Of a stretch of 64,000 nt of DNA, positions 35,711 through 44,752 are shown in pieces. Both the position numbers and the translations under genes were made by a program. Every line of letters begins with the position of its first letter. Positions within the stretch are counted from its first letter, which is position 1. Below the pieces are notes generated by a model. It had not been told where the DNA came from. It saw only the letters and a list, made by a program, of their open reading frames with translations, and ran no database searches. Source of the stretch: CAYTGM01 sp964437365. Its GTDB lineage: Bacteria > Sumerlaeota > Sumerlaeia > SLMS01. The DNA is taken from positions 7,289-71,288 of the forward strand of contig CAYTGM010000027.1 of the NCBI GenBank assembly GCA_964437365.1, read 5' to 3'.

Positions 35711-36040
35711 TTGTTCAACTTCCTCCGTCGAATCTTACGCCGATCAAAGCGACCTCAGGCTGACCAGTTATTGAAGACTGGTGGACCAAGGAAGATCCGC
35801 ATCCACTCGAAAGCTCCTGTGGACCCGGAAATGGGAGATGAAAGTCCTGTGCGCGTTGCCTTTGAGTTCCTTGATCCTCCCGGGCCCTGGTCGCTCCAGT
35901 TCTTTATCGCTGAACCAGGTCAAACTGATGTGCTCGAGCACGTAAACCCCGATACCACAGCCTGGTACTATGAATCGGAGGATGGCGCACGAACACGCGT
36001 GATGAAATTCGATGAGGACCGCATTCTCTATCCTTACTAA
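35711..36040 (+). CDS. Small hypothetical protein
   Basis: The protein is 109 residues from TTG at 35711, without a good ribosome-binding site. A very basic start (FLRRILRRSKRP) is followed by a beta-rich domain with SPVRVAFEFLDPPGPWSLQF and an acidic end. I recognise no family. It could be membrane-associated through the basic start but has no hydrophobic helix. It faces the DUF3800-like gene convergently, with 26 bases between stops. Confidence 0.55.
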   Translation: MFNFLRRILRRSKRPQADQLLKTGGPRKIRIHSKAPVDPEMGDESPVRVAFEFLDPPGPWSLQFFIAEPGQTDVLEHVNPDTTAWYYESEDGARTRVMKFDEDRILYPY

Positions 36041-36066
36041 AAGAAGAATAGGACGAAGGCTCTGCT

Positions 36067-36906
36067 TTAGCCCTTCTTCGCAGAGGTCGCGGCGCTTTCC
36101 GATCCTACCTGGTCTTCCTCTTCATCACTCTTTGGCAATTGATTAAGACCCTCTTTTCGCCAGAGATAAATATAGCCACGTATGCGGAAACCTTTGGGAT
36201 CAGTATTCTCCGACTGATAAGTGTGCGGTTTGACAAAGCCCTGATAATGGTTATTAATCACAGCATCATATCCTTCCAGCTCTTCTTTTGCGAATAACTT
36301 AGGAAAGGTGTGTTCATGATAACGGCGGGCTACGGTTGCGACAAAGTCGGCGAGCTGCATCCCGGCTGAATCGCTCTCCTTCTGAATCATCGGTGAGGCT
36401 ACCAGTGGCAGCGCTTTCCCCGGAGGACCAAATACTTGTGAAAACTGGAGCTCTGACAGAGTCTGCCGTTCCTCTTCTCTCCCTGGCGGGATCACAAGGG
36501 TTCCAGAGCTTTTCTTGTCTCGGAGAAACTGACCGACGGGTTTCATAAGATAATGATAGGTGAGCGGCAGAAGCCATCTCGGGTGCGCAGGCTTGTCGGT
36601 GGTGCGTTTATCCACAACAACCAGAAAGACTTTTATTTCAAGGTTTGCCGCAATCTTTTCAAGGCCCTTGCAGTAGGCAATGGTCCAGCTTCTTTCAGCA
36701 TTCTTAGGATGAAGAAGATCATTGGCATTCAGGCGCGTGACCCCTGGCTGATAATTCGCCTTTTGAAAAGACTTCTGCAGCCCATTGATCCTGAGCTGAA
36801 GCATCCGCCACTTCGACTGCTCAACGGAAATACCTGCAAGAGTCCAGAATGTACCGGATGAGCCCTCCACCGGTTTGCCTGACTGTTGAAGAAAAATGTA
36901 ATGCAT
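36067..36906 (-). CDS. DUF3800-like protein
   Basis: The protein is 279 residues from ATG at 36906, with AAGGGAT eight bases upstream. The pattern is that of DUF3800: an N-terminal strand, IxxQQSG in place of the usual YIDESG, a middle part with VVVDKRT, and the C-terminal SAGMQLADFVATVARRYHEH. The family has an RNase H-like fold and is often found near defence or mobile genes. Here the usual acidic D-E of the first strand is replaced by two glutamines, so catalysis by the normal route is doubtful. An acidic, disordered tail follows. No defence partner is next to it. Confidence 0.75.
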   Translation of the reverse strand: MHYIFLQQSGKPVEGSSGTFWTLAGISVEQSKWRMLQLRINGLQKSFQKANYQPGVTRLNANDLLHPKNAERSWTIAYCKGLEKIAANLEIKVFLVVVDKRTTDKPAHPRWLLPLTYHYLMKPVGQFLRDKKSSGTLVIPPGREEERQTLSELQFSQVFGPPGKALPLVASPMIQKESDSAGMQLADFVATVARRYHEHTFPKLFAKEELEGYDAVINNHYQGFVKPHTYQSENTDPKGFRIRGYIYLWRKEGLNQLPKSDEEEDQVGSESAATSAKKG

Positions 36907-37275
36907 CAACGTGATCCCTTCGAAATCAATAAAGCTTAAAACTTAAAGAATAACATTTAGTCGTCATTTAAAGACGAGTTTGCAGTTGATGTTCACGCCC
37001 ATGATCGTGCGTCATTTGAAGCTAATGGGGCTTCGGGCCGTGAACTTTAAACCGGGAACGCCAGATGAACCAAAGAATCAAGCGTCTAGATTCAACGTGA
37101 AAGGGATTTTCAACTCGATTTTTGAAATGGGTCAAGTTTGTTTATTGAAGCAAAAATACGCCCTTATTTCTTATCGAAACTTTTCTCTCTGTGGAAATGA
37201 CTTCTTTATGAAGTCCGAAGTATCCTTCTCATTGTTGATGTTGCTCGGTTCTCTCATCCCAGCGAACAGATAACT
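36907..37275. other. Intergenic region ahead of mrdA
   Basis: About 370 bases between divergent genes. A 97-codon plus-strand frame here has no domain and no ribosome-binding site, so I do not call it. I see no clear promoter. Confidence 0.5.
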
Positions 37276-39054
37276 ATGTCGTATCGATCCCAGTCATTGT
37301 CAAGTCTCTCTCGCTTTTCTGCCAATCGCAGGATCCTTTTTATCTGTTTTTTGCTCCCGTTTTGCCTCATTGCACTTCAACTCTTCAATTTAACGGTGCT
37401 CGAACACCAGGAACTGAAAGACAAGGCTGAGGATAATCTGGTCGATCACCTGCGACTTGACTACCCTCGAGGAAACATTCTCGACCGAAACGGAATCCCA
37501 TTGTCGACCAACCGCAAGGTCTTCGACGTCAGCTTCACACGCTATCGCCAGTCAGACAGCGAAGCCACTGAAGTCCTCAGTCGACTCAATGAGCATCTCG
37601 AACTTGAAGCAGAGAAAATTGATTCAATCCTGGAAACAAGACCTCTCTGGACCCGCCATGACATTGCCAAGGGGATTCGCCATCAGCAGGTGCTTCCTTT
37701 TCTTGAACAACCAGAGCTTTATCCCGGGCTTCGTGTGCGCGAACGCTATGTCCGAGAATACACGGAGCCGCTGACCCACTCGCATATCGTCGGTTATACA
37801 TCTCGCATCCAACCTGGCGAGACGGATATCTATACAAGACCACGGTATCTTCCTGATGATACGGTAGGCCGGGCAGGACTCGAACGCCAGTACCAGGAAA
37901 TTCTTGCAGGATTTCCCGGAAAAGAACGCCTTCATCGAGATGCTCGCGGGCGACGCATCGCCGCACCCGAGCTGCTTGAACAAAGTCAGCCAGGGAAAAA
38001 TCTCTATCTCACCATCGATTCCCGCCTCCAGAACAAAGCCATAGAACTCCTGAAAGGGCACAAAGGCAGTATCATTCTTCTCGATGTACCCGATGGAGGA
38101 GTTAGAGTACTGGCCTCGCGTCCACTCTTCAACAGCGAGCAGCCCGCCCAGCAGGTCGTTGACGGCGAACCCGTTGGCTATCTTAACCGGTCCATGCGTG
38201 GTCTATATCCACCTGGGTCGACCTTCAAGATTGTTGGAGCCGCAACAGCGATGGATTCCGGTATATCGCCGTCTCACGAATATACCTGTTACGGTCCTTT
38301 CAGGCCCAACGGATGGAATCGTACCTTCTGGTGTGCGCACCGCAATGGTCACGGGCCCGCCGACCTTGCAGAAAGTATCAAATGGAGCTGTAATGTTTAT
38401 TATTACGAACTGGGGCAGGAACTGGGCTTTAACATTCTGAAGAGTCATAGCAATAACTTTGGTTTCGCACAGAAGACAGGAATCGACCTGCCAGGGGAAA
38501 AAGAAGGACAGGTCAGTTCCTTTCAGGAACCTGGAGCCGGAGAAGTGACCAATCTGTATATCGGTCAGGGGACAATGCTGGCTACACCTCTCCAGGTAGC
38601 GAGAGCCTACGCTGGAATTGCCAACAACGGCAAAATGCCCACTCCTTTTCTTGTGGAGTCTACAGGATATACAACGGGAGAAGAAATCGTGGCACCTCGT
38701 GCGTTTGCAGACATGCACCTCAGTTCACGACAGCTCAGTATCATCGATGAAGGGCTCTTCCGTGCCGTGAATGAATCCGGCGGGACAGCTTATAAGGCTG
38801 GTTTTCCGCGGAATTGGGAGGTCTGTGGAAAGACTGGCACTGCAGAAAACGCTCAGGGCGGGGTGGACGCCTGGTTTGCGGGTTATTTTCCTCGGAGTAA
38901 TCCCGAGTTTGCCTTTGTTGTTCATGTCGAGAACGCCGAAGGACATGGGGGAGATGTTGCAGCTCCTCTTGCCAAAGCACTGTTCCAGGAATACTATGAT
39001 CTCGAATCCGAAGAATTGAACGAAGTGGTGCAGGCCCAAATCGACTCACCCTGA
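37276..39054 (+). CDS. mrdA: Penicillin-binding protein 2 (elongation transpeptidase)
   Basis: The protein is 592 residues with one transmembrane helix at about 19-40. A pedestal/dimerisation region starts RLDYPRGNILDRNGIPLSTN. The transpeptidase domain carries the three motifs: STFK with Ser315, SCN with Ser371, and KTGT at 519-522. PBP2 cross-links side-wall peptidoglycan together with the polymerase RodA. The usual neighbours mreBCD and rodA are not in the window. It shows that the cell makes a classical cross-linked wall and elongates. No strong ribosome-binding site precedes the ATG. Confidence 0.94.
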   Translation: MSYRSQSLSSLSRFSANRRILFICFLLPFCLIALQLFNLTVLEHQELKDKAEDNLVDHLRLDYPRGNILDRNGIPLSTNRKVFDVSFTRYRQSDSEATEVLSRLNEHLELEAEKIDSILETRPLWTRHDIAKGIRHQQVLPFLEQPELYPGLRVRERYVREYTEPLTHSHIVGYTSRIQPGETDIYTRPRYLPDDTVGRAGLERQYQEILAGFPGKERLHRDARGRRIAAPELLEQSQPGKNLYLTIDSRLQNKAIELLKGHKGSIILLDVPDGGVRVLASRPLFNSEQPAQQVVDGEPVGYLNRSMRGLYPPGSTFKIVGAATAMDSGISPSHEYTCYGPFRPNGWNRTFWCAHRNGHGPADLAESIKWSCNVYYYELGQELGFNILKSHSNNFGFAQKTGIDLPGEKEGQVSSFQEPGAGEVTNLYIGQGTMLATPLQVARAYAGIANNGKMPTPFLVESTGYTTGEEIVAPRAFADMHLSSRQLSIIDEGLFRAVNESGGTAYKAGFPRNWEVCGKTGTAENAQGGVDAWFAGYFPRSNPEFAFVVHVENAEGHGGDVAAPLAKALFQEYYDLESEELNEVVQAQIDSP

Positions 39055-39100
39055 ATTTTTCAACCGTTCAATAGGGCAGGATTAAGGGAGCGCATCAATC

Positions 39101-40363
39101 ATGAATGGCAGATATTATCCAGGTCTTCTCAAAAACCAGTGGTGGATAGCGCTGGTTCTCTGTCTTTTGTATATTCCTTTGGGCGCAGAGCAGCGCGTCA
39201 TCTATCTCGACGAGAAACTCGATCTCGATGAAACAGGGGAAAGCCTTAGACGAGCCTTCAATGCCGTTGAGGAGAATGAAAAGAGTTTACTGAGTCCTGC
39301 CTGGAGTAAGCTTCTTCTGCGTCAGGGTGAAAGTATCGCCCTTGGAAATAACCGATACATTCTCCTGATGGAATCAGGATCTCCAGCCTATACCAGAATA
39401 GTCTATATCAATGAGCAAGGCCCTCTTACCTATGATTTGAAAGAGGGTGAGGATACAATTCCTGGTGACCTTGAACTCATCCTCGTGAACCGCACTCTTT
39501 CCTCACGAACTGCTGAGGTTCTTGTCCGTGGCGCCAGTTCGAAAGAACTCCTTTCGGATAACAGACCTGAGGAGAGTCGTGTCGAGATCTACGGCGAGGA
39601 AGATCCTGATCGTTTGATCGTTGTTTCGCCCATTGATTCAGACCTTGAATTCTCATCAATTTTCGTCGATGCGATGAAGCGAGGAAAGCCTCCAGAAGAG
39701 GCTGCCCGACAGGCTCAGAAAGTAATTCCTGTAAGACCACCCGTTGCACCTCCTGTGTATAGCGATGTGAACTCACCTCAGAATCCCGAGTACTATGTTG
39801 ATCCGACCAATATTTTTGATCAACATCCCAGCACAGGCCAAAGGGAGGCTGTCGTTGTCATTCGTTCTGTCAGTGGCAGCCAGCAATCTATACGACAACT
39901 GACTTCCTCGGGAAGTGTTACGGTGAATAACGGAGATGTGGATATCAATGCTCACATACGTGCTGGGGAACGAAGCGGTAATATTCAGCTCGAAAGTGAA
40001 ACCATGATTCGCGTGTCAGTGCCGGGTGGTGCCGACATCAATTTTAATCGTCGTGGCGGCTTTGTTTCAGCCTATCTTGATGTTGTCCCTGCAGGAAGGG
40101 GACGAGTTGAGCTCTCCATCGATCAGGCCAGTGGGAACCGTATGGGGTACAGTAGTGTCTATACGAGGGTAAGGGCGCGGGATGGTGAAACAGTAGTCCT
40201 TGCAAAAGATACTTTCCAGCAAAGCTCATCCATGTCATCACAGGTGCCGCTCTTGGGTGACGTTCCTTTCATCGGAGGTGCCTTTCGCAATGAAAGCAGA
40301 CGGTCAGTTTCGGGAGAGTCAGCTCTGCTTGCGACCGTCTACTTTGACGACAATTCTAATTAG
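39101..40363 (+). CDS. Secreted protein ending in a secretin-like motif
   Basis: The protein is 420 residues with an N-terminal signal segment (about 13-30) after a short basic start. The first half is mixed alpha/beta without known motifs; a Pro-rich stretch lies near 210-225. The last 60 residues read like the end of a type II/III/IV secretin: DTFQQSSS, then SQVPLLGDVPFIGGAFRN and a final strand LLATVYF. In secretins that motif, VP.LGDIP.LG.LF, closes the outer-membrane barrel. The long barrel-forming domain before it is not evident. AAGGGAG precedes the ATG. It follows mrdA by 46 bases. Confidence 0.65.
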   Translation: MNGRYYPGLLKNQWWIALVLCLLYIPLGAEQRVIYLDEKLDLDETGESLRRAFNAVEENEKSLLSPAWSKLLLRQGESIALGNNRYILLMESGSPAYTRIVYINEQGPLTYDLKEGEDTIPGDLELILVNRTLSSRTAEVLVRGASSKELLSDNRPEESRVEIYGEEDPDRLIVVSPIDSDLEFSSIFVDAMKRGKPPEEAARQAQKVIPVRPPVAPPVYSDVNSPQNPEYYVDPTNIFDQHPSTGQREAVVVIRSVSGSQQSIRQLTSSGSVTVNNGDVDINAHIRAGERSGNIQLESETMIRVSVPGGADINFNRRGGFVSAYLDVVPAGRGRVELSIDQASGNRMGYSSVYTRVRARDGETVVLAKDTFQQSSSMSSQVPLLGDVPFIGGAFRNESRRSVSGESALLATVYFDDNSN

Positions 40364-40365
40364 AA

Positions 40366-40794
40366 CTAAATTCCTGCAGCAAGCAGGTCTTCTCCGTCGT
40401 CAATTACAGCAACGTGATATTCGTCGATAAGCTCATCGACAGGTATGTAGGTATAGTCTTTCTCGTAATAATCGTCATGGACAACCTGACCATCAAATAT
40501 TGTGATGTCCAGATCGATCGTTCTCGGGCCTGATTTGATCGCCGATTTCACTCGCCCCAACCTCTTCTCAACATCCTTCAAATATGCATTAAGTTCTCTA
40601 TAATCGAGGTCCGTCTCGATAAGGAAAGCGCCATTATAGAATTTCGGTTGGTCCTGAAAGCCGACCGGGTCAGTCCACAGAAACGTGGAGGAGCCAATGA
40701 AGCCCTGCTCTTTCTTGAGGATATCAATGGATTCACGCACATGCTTCTCGGGTTCGATGTTTGCCCCGACCGCAATAATCACTTCATGCTTCAT
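40366..40794 (-). CDS. folK: 2-amino-4-hydroxy-6-hydroxymethyldihydropteridine pyrophosphokinase
   Basis: The protein is 142 residues. It has the HPPK marks: IAVGANIEPEKHV near the start, the pterin-binding YNGAFLIET and the signature GPRTIDLDITIF near 88-99. The enzyme adds pyrophosphate to hydroxymethyldihydropterin ahead of dihydropteroate synthesis in folate biosynthesis. Its ATG overlaps the stop of the upstream reductase by four bases, which supports a shared pterin pathway. It is slightly shorter than most HPPKs (about 160), mainly at the C-terminus. Confidence 0.93.
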   Translation of the reverse strand: MKHEVIIAVGANIEPEKHVRESIDILKKEQGFIGSSTFLWTDPVGFQDQPKFYNGAFLIETDLDYRELNAYLKDVEKRLGRVKSAIKSGPRTIDLDITIFDGQVVHDDYYEKDYTYIPVDELIDEYHVAVIDDGEDLLAAGI

Positions 40795-41549
40795 GATTGC
40801 TTTGTCTCCGTATAGTTTGCGGCATGCTGACCGGTGAAGTCGATGCCCTCGCCACCATCCACGCTAATAATCTGACCTGTCAGAAAATCATTGTCGAGAA
40901 TGAAGGATAGCGCTTTGATCAGGTCCAGTGGCTCTCCCTGCTTCTTTAAGGGTATTCCCTCTACTCTCCACTGTATATATTCTTCGCTTCGCTTCTTCGC
41001 AGGAAGGACAACGCCCGGTGCAATGCCGTTCACACGAATTCTGGGAGAGAATTCCAGAGCACTCATCTTCGTAAGATCTGCCAACGACTTTTTCGAAAGG
41101 AGATAGGCCGCGTAGGCGAACTGATTGTAATGAATCTTATTGTCGATGATATTGATAATATTTCCTGACTCAACAAACTCGTTGAATGCCTTGGAAAGCA
41201 TCAGGGGTGCTCGCAGATTTACGGCCATCTGCCGGTCAAAAAGCTCAATGGACGTTTCAGAAACGGGGGCTTGATCATAGACCGACGCGCTGTTCACGAG
41301 AACTGACAGATTCGGAAATCGGGTTACCGCGTTCTTGACGAGGCTCCGAGGATCTTCTTTCGATCCCAGGTCGAAGGAAAATGCTTCACAGTCAACACCA
41401 TGCGATCGTATCTCCTCCGCCGTCTTTTCAGCCGCATCACGAGAAGAATGATAGTGGAGGCCAATATCGTAACCTTTTGCAGCAAGCCCGAGGGCAAACT
41501 CTCTCCCTAATCGATGGGCTGATCCGGTTACCAGTGCTGCCTGAGTCAT
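40791..41549 (-). CDS. Short-chain dehydrogenase, pteridine reductase/FolM-like
   Basis: The protein is 252 residues from ATG at 41549; the frame is open further but without a good start. It has TGSAHRLGRE at residues 8-17, the TGxxxRxG form typical of pteridine reductases and FolM. Others are VLVNSASVY, the catalytic YAAYLLSKKSL and the C-terminal ISVDGGEGI. Classical SDRs have TGxxxGIG, so the arginine form favours a dihydropteridine substrate, as does coupling to folK. It may reduce dihydrofolate or dihydromonapterin with NADPH. Confidence 0.87.
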   Translation of the reverse strand: MTQAALVTGSAHRLGREFALGLAAKGYDIGLHYHSSRDAAEKTAEEIRSHGVDCEAFSFDLGSKEDPRSLVKNAVTRFPNLSVLVNSASVYDQAPVSETSIELFDRQMAVNLRAPLMLSKAFNEFVESGNIINIIDNKIHYNQFAYAAYLLSKKSLADLTKMSALEFSPRIRVNGIAPGVVLPAKKRSEEYIQWRVEGIPLKKQGEPLDLIKALSFILDNDFLTGQIISVDGGEGIDFTGQHAANYTETKQS

Positions 41550-41722
41550 AGAAACGTCCGTGAGAAAAAATTTTGTGGCCTTTTCATCACCACAAGGCAG
41601 GAGAGAGCGAAAACTCAGCCATCCGATCCGATGGACAGCCCAAATCACAATTTACGTTGATAAATCAGCACTTACACTAACTATCAAAGCTGAGAAATGA
41701 TCCTAATGTCCAGGTAACTCAG

Positions 41723-42091
41723 ATGACTGCTAAACTTAGTTCCATCCAGCCCGTCTTGATGTCGCGCGACATTCTGCGGTCCCTGGAGTTCTACCAGAAA
41801 CTGGGCTTCCAGATAACCTTTGCCGATTCCAAAGAGTCTCCCTGTTACGCAGGCGTTTCTCGCGATGGCCTCGAGCTCCATCTTCAATGGCATGATAGCA
41901 CCGAGTGGGAGTACCCGAACGATCGCCCGACCTATCGCTTTGTCGTCGAGGAAGTTGATCAGCTCTGGGATGAGTTTAAAGCCAGCGGGGTAACCTCCAT
42001 GACAGAGGTGTGGGAGACCGATTGGGGAACACGGGAGTTTCATATACAGGACCCGGACAAGAATGGGCTGCAGTTCTATCGGGATCGCTGA
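41723..42091 (+). CDS. Glyoxalase/bleomycin-resistance (VOC) superfamily protein
   Basis: The protein is 122 residues with two beta-alpha-beta-beta-beta modules of the vicinal-oxygen-chelate fold. It starts IQPVLMSRDILRSLEFYQKL and ends with FHIQDPDKNGLQFYRD, the usual closing strand. Candidate metal ligands are a His in LELHLQWHD and the Glu region near the end, but the set is incomplete. Members range from antibiotic-binding proteins to dioxygenases, and the role cannot be narrowed. AGGTAA precedes the ATG. Confidence 0.85.
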   Translation: MTAKLSSIQPVLMSRDILRSLEFYQKLGFQITFADSKESPCYAGVSRDGLELHLQWHDSTEWEYPNDRPTYRFVVEEVDQLWDEFKASGVTSMTEVWETDWGTREFHIQDPDKNGLQFYRDR

Positions 42092-42552
42092 GATACCCTC
42101 CGATGTTCAAGAACTCTGAGGCAAACCGCTGGTCGTGCATTCTGATCTGTGGAGAAATAAGTGAACCACGGATGATTAGGAGAAAAACATCATCGCTTCG
42201 CTCTTCTGAGACATACAATGAACATAGAAACCACGGAGACTCCGAAGCACGGAGAAAAGCAAAGCCTTTTGATGACAAGACCCTCTAGGTGACTCTGTCC
42301 TAAACGTCAGGAATATTCCAGTTTGTGAGCCACGTACTATAAGTACAAGCAACGTATAGCTATTCAATCTCAAGTTCTATCCGCCAAATCTCTGGTGAAT
42401 ATATTGACTCTCCGTGCCTCAGTGTCTCAGTGGTGAAACTAGTCAGTATTTAGGAGGTATTATATATCGCGCCGAGGCGCAGGGGCGCAGAGAGAATAAG
42501 AAATACATTTCCGAACGAAGTGAGGCTTTACTGTAGGCTGCAGCGTTTTGAC

Positions 42553-42581
42553 CTGGGATCGCTGGTCTCCCGACCGGCTGA
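42553..42581 (+). repeat. Short dispersed repeat 'C', copy 2
   Basis: Reads CCTGGGATCGCTGGTCTCCC followed by GACCGGC. It is similar to minus-strand sequences at 17130-17158 and 46185-46212. Confidence 0.65.
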
Positions 42582-43023
42582 GGTTGAGTGAAGATATTTC
42601 GTTCTCATGGTTTTACGCAGGTGCTGCACGCTCGAAATTGTGTCTACGGATTATCAGAGTTGAAGGATAGAGCCGATCATCGATCAGCGCTCCCAGGGGG
42701 TATGTCCTGCAGCGGCTCAGAGAGAACAGTAAATACGTTTCCGAGCGTAGCGAGGCTTTACCGTAGGCCGCAGGTTTCAACCTGCGGTCGTGAGGGCTCC
42801 CGACCGGCTGAGGTTGAGTGAAGATATTTCGTTCTCATGGTTTTACGCAGGTGCTGCACGCTCGAAATTGTGTCTACGGATTATCAGAGTTGAAGGATAG
42901 AGCCGATCATCGATCAGCGCTCCCAGGGGGTATGTCCTGCAGCGGCTCAGAGAGAACAGTAAATACGTTTCCGAGCGAAGCGAGGCTTTACCGTAGGCCG
43001 CAGGTTTCAACCTGCGGTCGTGA
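42567..43023 (+). repeat. Tandem duplication of a ~230-bp unit
   Basis: Units 42567-42796 and 42797-43023 are nearly identical. The one clear internal change is GAGCGTAGCG against GAGCGAAGCG. A degenerate third part lies at about 42483-42566. Each unit ends in a perfect short palindrome (CCGCAGGTTTCAACCTGCGG). The near identity suggests a recent event. Confidence 0.92.
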
Positions 43024-43317
43024 ATGCCCCACCACCTTCCCAACCGTTTCAACGGGTGAGAGAGTCGCTGTTTCTCCTGGTCATGCATTCTGATCAGTGG
43101 AGGGATGAGTGAACCACTGACGAATACAGATATACGCGGATATATTTTTCTCTGAGTTTGGTTCTGTTATTGCTTTTGTCGAGTGAGGGACTTATATATT
43201 GTTTTCTTCTTCAGGTGGAAAATATCACTTAAGCCTCTTTTCATTGTAAAGAAAATAGATGGCTTCCTGTCAATCGCAGGAGAAAATATGGAATGATAAA
43301 CTAGCTTCCACCAAAGC

Positions 43318-43610
43318 CCCAAAGGGGTGATCTATACCAGACTGGGTCGGAGCGAAGCGCAGGCCCAGTAAGATATGCATTAATAAAGGAGGGCTGAAGG
43401 CCCGATCCATATCCCATCATATACGATCCTTCTGTTATTGCTGACCCTTTGGGCTAGCAGAAAGGTTACCGTCGCCTCGTTTCGAAGAATGATAGAACGG
43501 GCATTCAGCCCTCCTGTATTATTTTGGAACCCGTACCCAGCCCTGCGTCCGCTTCTCCGCTTCACGGAACTCCTAGCTGGGCTGGTATTGATCGCGCCCT
43601 TGGCGCTAAT
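43318..43610 (+). repeat. Dispersed repeat 'A', divergent and rearranged copy
   Basis: The same order of parts as the 16.5-kb and 63.5-kb copies is seen: a CCCCAAAGGGG hairpin, an arm with CCAG..CTGGG, GGAGGGCTGAAGGCCCGATC, the partner GGGCATTCAGCCCTCC, a closing CTAGCTGGGCTGGTAT arm and a GCGCCCTTGGCGC hairpin. The inner loop is longer by about 60 bases. Sequence similarity is confined to these structural parts. Confidence 0.75.
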
Positions 43611-43984
43611 TTTCATGATTTATGTAATTTGTATTCCAATGAGCCCCGAGCGTATAAGAATTCGAAAAGCTATAAACGACAAGATCACTCTAGAGCTACA
43701 ATTCACATTATCGCAGCAAAGATTATCTCTATTCGTGAACTCAAAGTGGAGTAGAGGTACTCTTAACGATAGAGTTGGTGTTCATCGGCGTGAATCGGCG
43801 TGTAGCCGAAAATAAATACGACCGTCGATGCTATTGGTAGTTGTTGACTGATTCATTTAACAGACAAAAGAGTCTGATCTTCATAGGCCTCAACCGTCGA
43901 TATTCGCTTGTCAGGTTCCATCACGTCGGAGCATCGTACTTTTGATATAGGCCTCCCAAATAGACCTCATTACGGTAGAATTCC

Positions 43985-44614
43985 ATGAATATTCCCAATC
44001 TATTTATCATGAATATTTTGCTGTTCGTGTTATCTCAGCCCTTATTCGGGAACGATACAGTACCTCGTCTTCCTTCTCAGTTTTTAGTTACGGTTGATGA
44101 GTCAACATCATACTCAGTGAACCTTTCCTATGAACTTGAGGTACCTTCTCAAGAATTTCTTGTTGTACCTGCGGTCTCCACTTGTCGTTATCTCGAATTG
44201 AAACCAAATCAATGGGTGCTCGCTGAGCTCGTATTCGAGTATGCCCTATCAATGAAATATCTCCGTGGAGATGGTGAGCTTTCAGCAGCTGTACTGGAAG
44301 AAATGTTCAAAGATAGTCCAAGTAAATTTTGTAATCCAACTTGGGCTCCGGGTCCTGTGAATATACGCTTGTTCATGTTTCTGTATGTCGGTAGCAATGG
44401 TCAGATTTATGTATACTTTGTTCATCTTCCCGAGGATGTCAGATGGGACCAGATTTGTTTATTCTTGAGGAAATGGTGTCCCGGGCTAGAGAAACTGTTG
44501 GAGGACGGTTGTGATGACAAGGAATGGAAGAATCTTGAGAATCACCAATTTGACTATGGTTGGTACCATGGTGATTCGATCAAAAGGATCACTGATGTTC
44601 AAAAAGGCGAGTAA
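43985..44614 (+). CDS. Hypothetical secreted protein
   Basis: The protein is 209 residues with an N-terminal signal-like hydrophobic segment (about 6-22, ending LFGND). I recognise no family. It contains four or five cysteines (CRYLEL, FCNPTW, ICLFL, KWCPGL, GCDD), enough for disulfides after export. It is AT-richer than the surrounding housekeeping genes and lies among repeats, so recent transfer is plausible. GGTAG precedes the ATG. A small membrane-protein gene follows after 138 bases. Confidence 0.6.
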   Translation: MNIPNLFIMNILLFVLSQPLFGNDTVPRLPSQFLVTVDESTSYSVNLSYELEVPSQEFLVVPAVSTCRYLELKPNQWVLAELVFEYALSMKYLRGDGELSAAVLEEMFKDSPSKFCNPTWAPGPVNIRLFMFLYVGSNGQIYVYFVHLPEDVRWDQICLFLRKWCPGLEKLLEDGCDDKEWKNLENHQFDYGWYHGDSIKRITDVQKGE

Positions 44615-44752
44615 GCGGCTGATTGTTCAGGTGGACGCGCATAAGGATTCTGTTTTTCTGTTCGATTAGTCACAGGTCTACATCGGTTGAGCGATGATAA
44701 ATATAGATGAGCTATACGCTCATGGCTCTTGCTCATTAAGGAAGTAGTATCG

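Larger units (their letters stand above)
42092..43984. other. 1.9-kb gene-free repeat region
   Basis: I see no supportable gene. The stretch holds a 230-bp tandem duplication, a short repeat 'C' copy and a rearranged copy of the large repeat 'A', each listed separately. The first part (42092-42480) and the part after 43620 show nothing clear. Short frames inside the duplication are shadows. Confidence 0.7.

Noticed and set aside
36980..37273. 97-codon frame just ahead of mrdA
   Set aside because: No ribosome-binding site and no domain; composition unlike neighbouring genes.
42483..43023. Possible CRISPR or other short-spacer array
   Set aside because: Units are about 230 bp with no unique spacers; this is a tandem duplication.
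42588..43093. Two near-identical short frames in the tandem duplication
   Set aside because: They repeat only because the DNA is duplicated; no ribosome-binding site, no family, and the first runs into the second unit.
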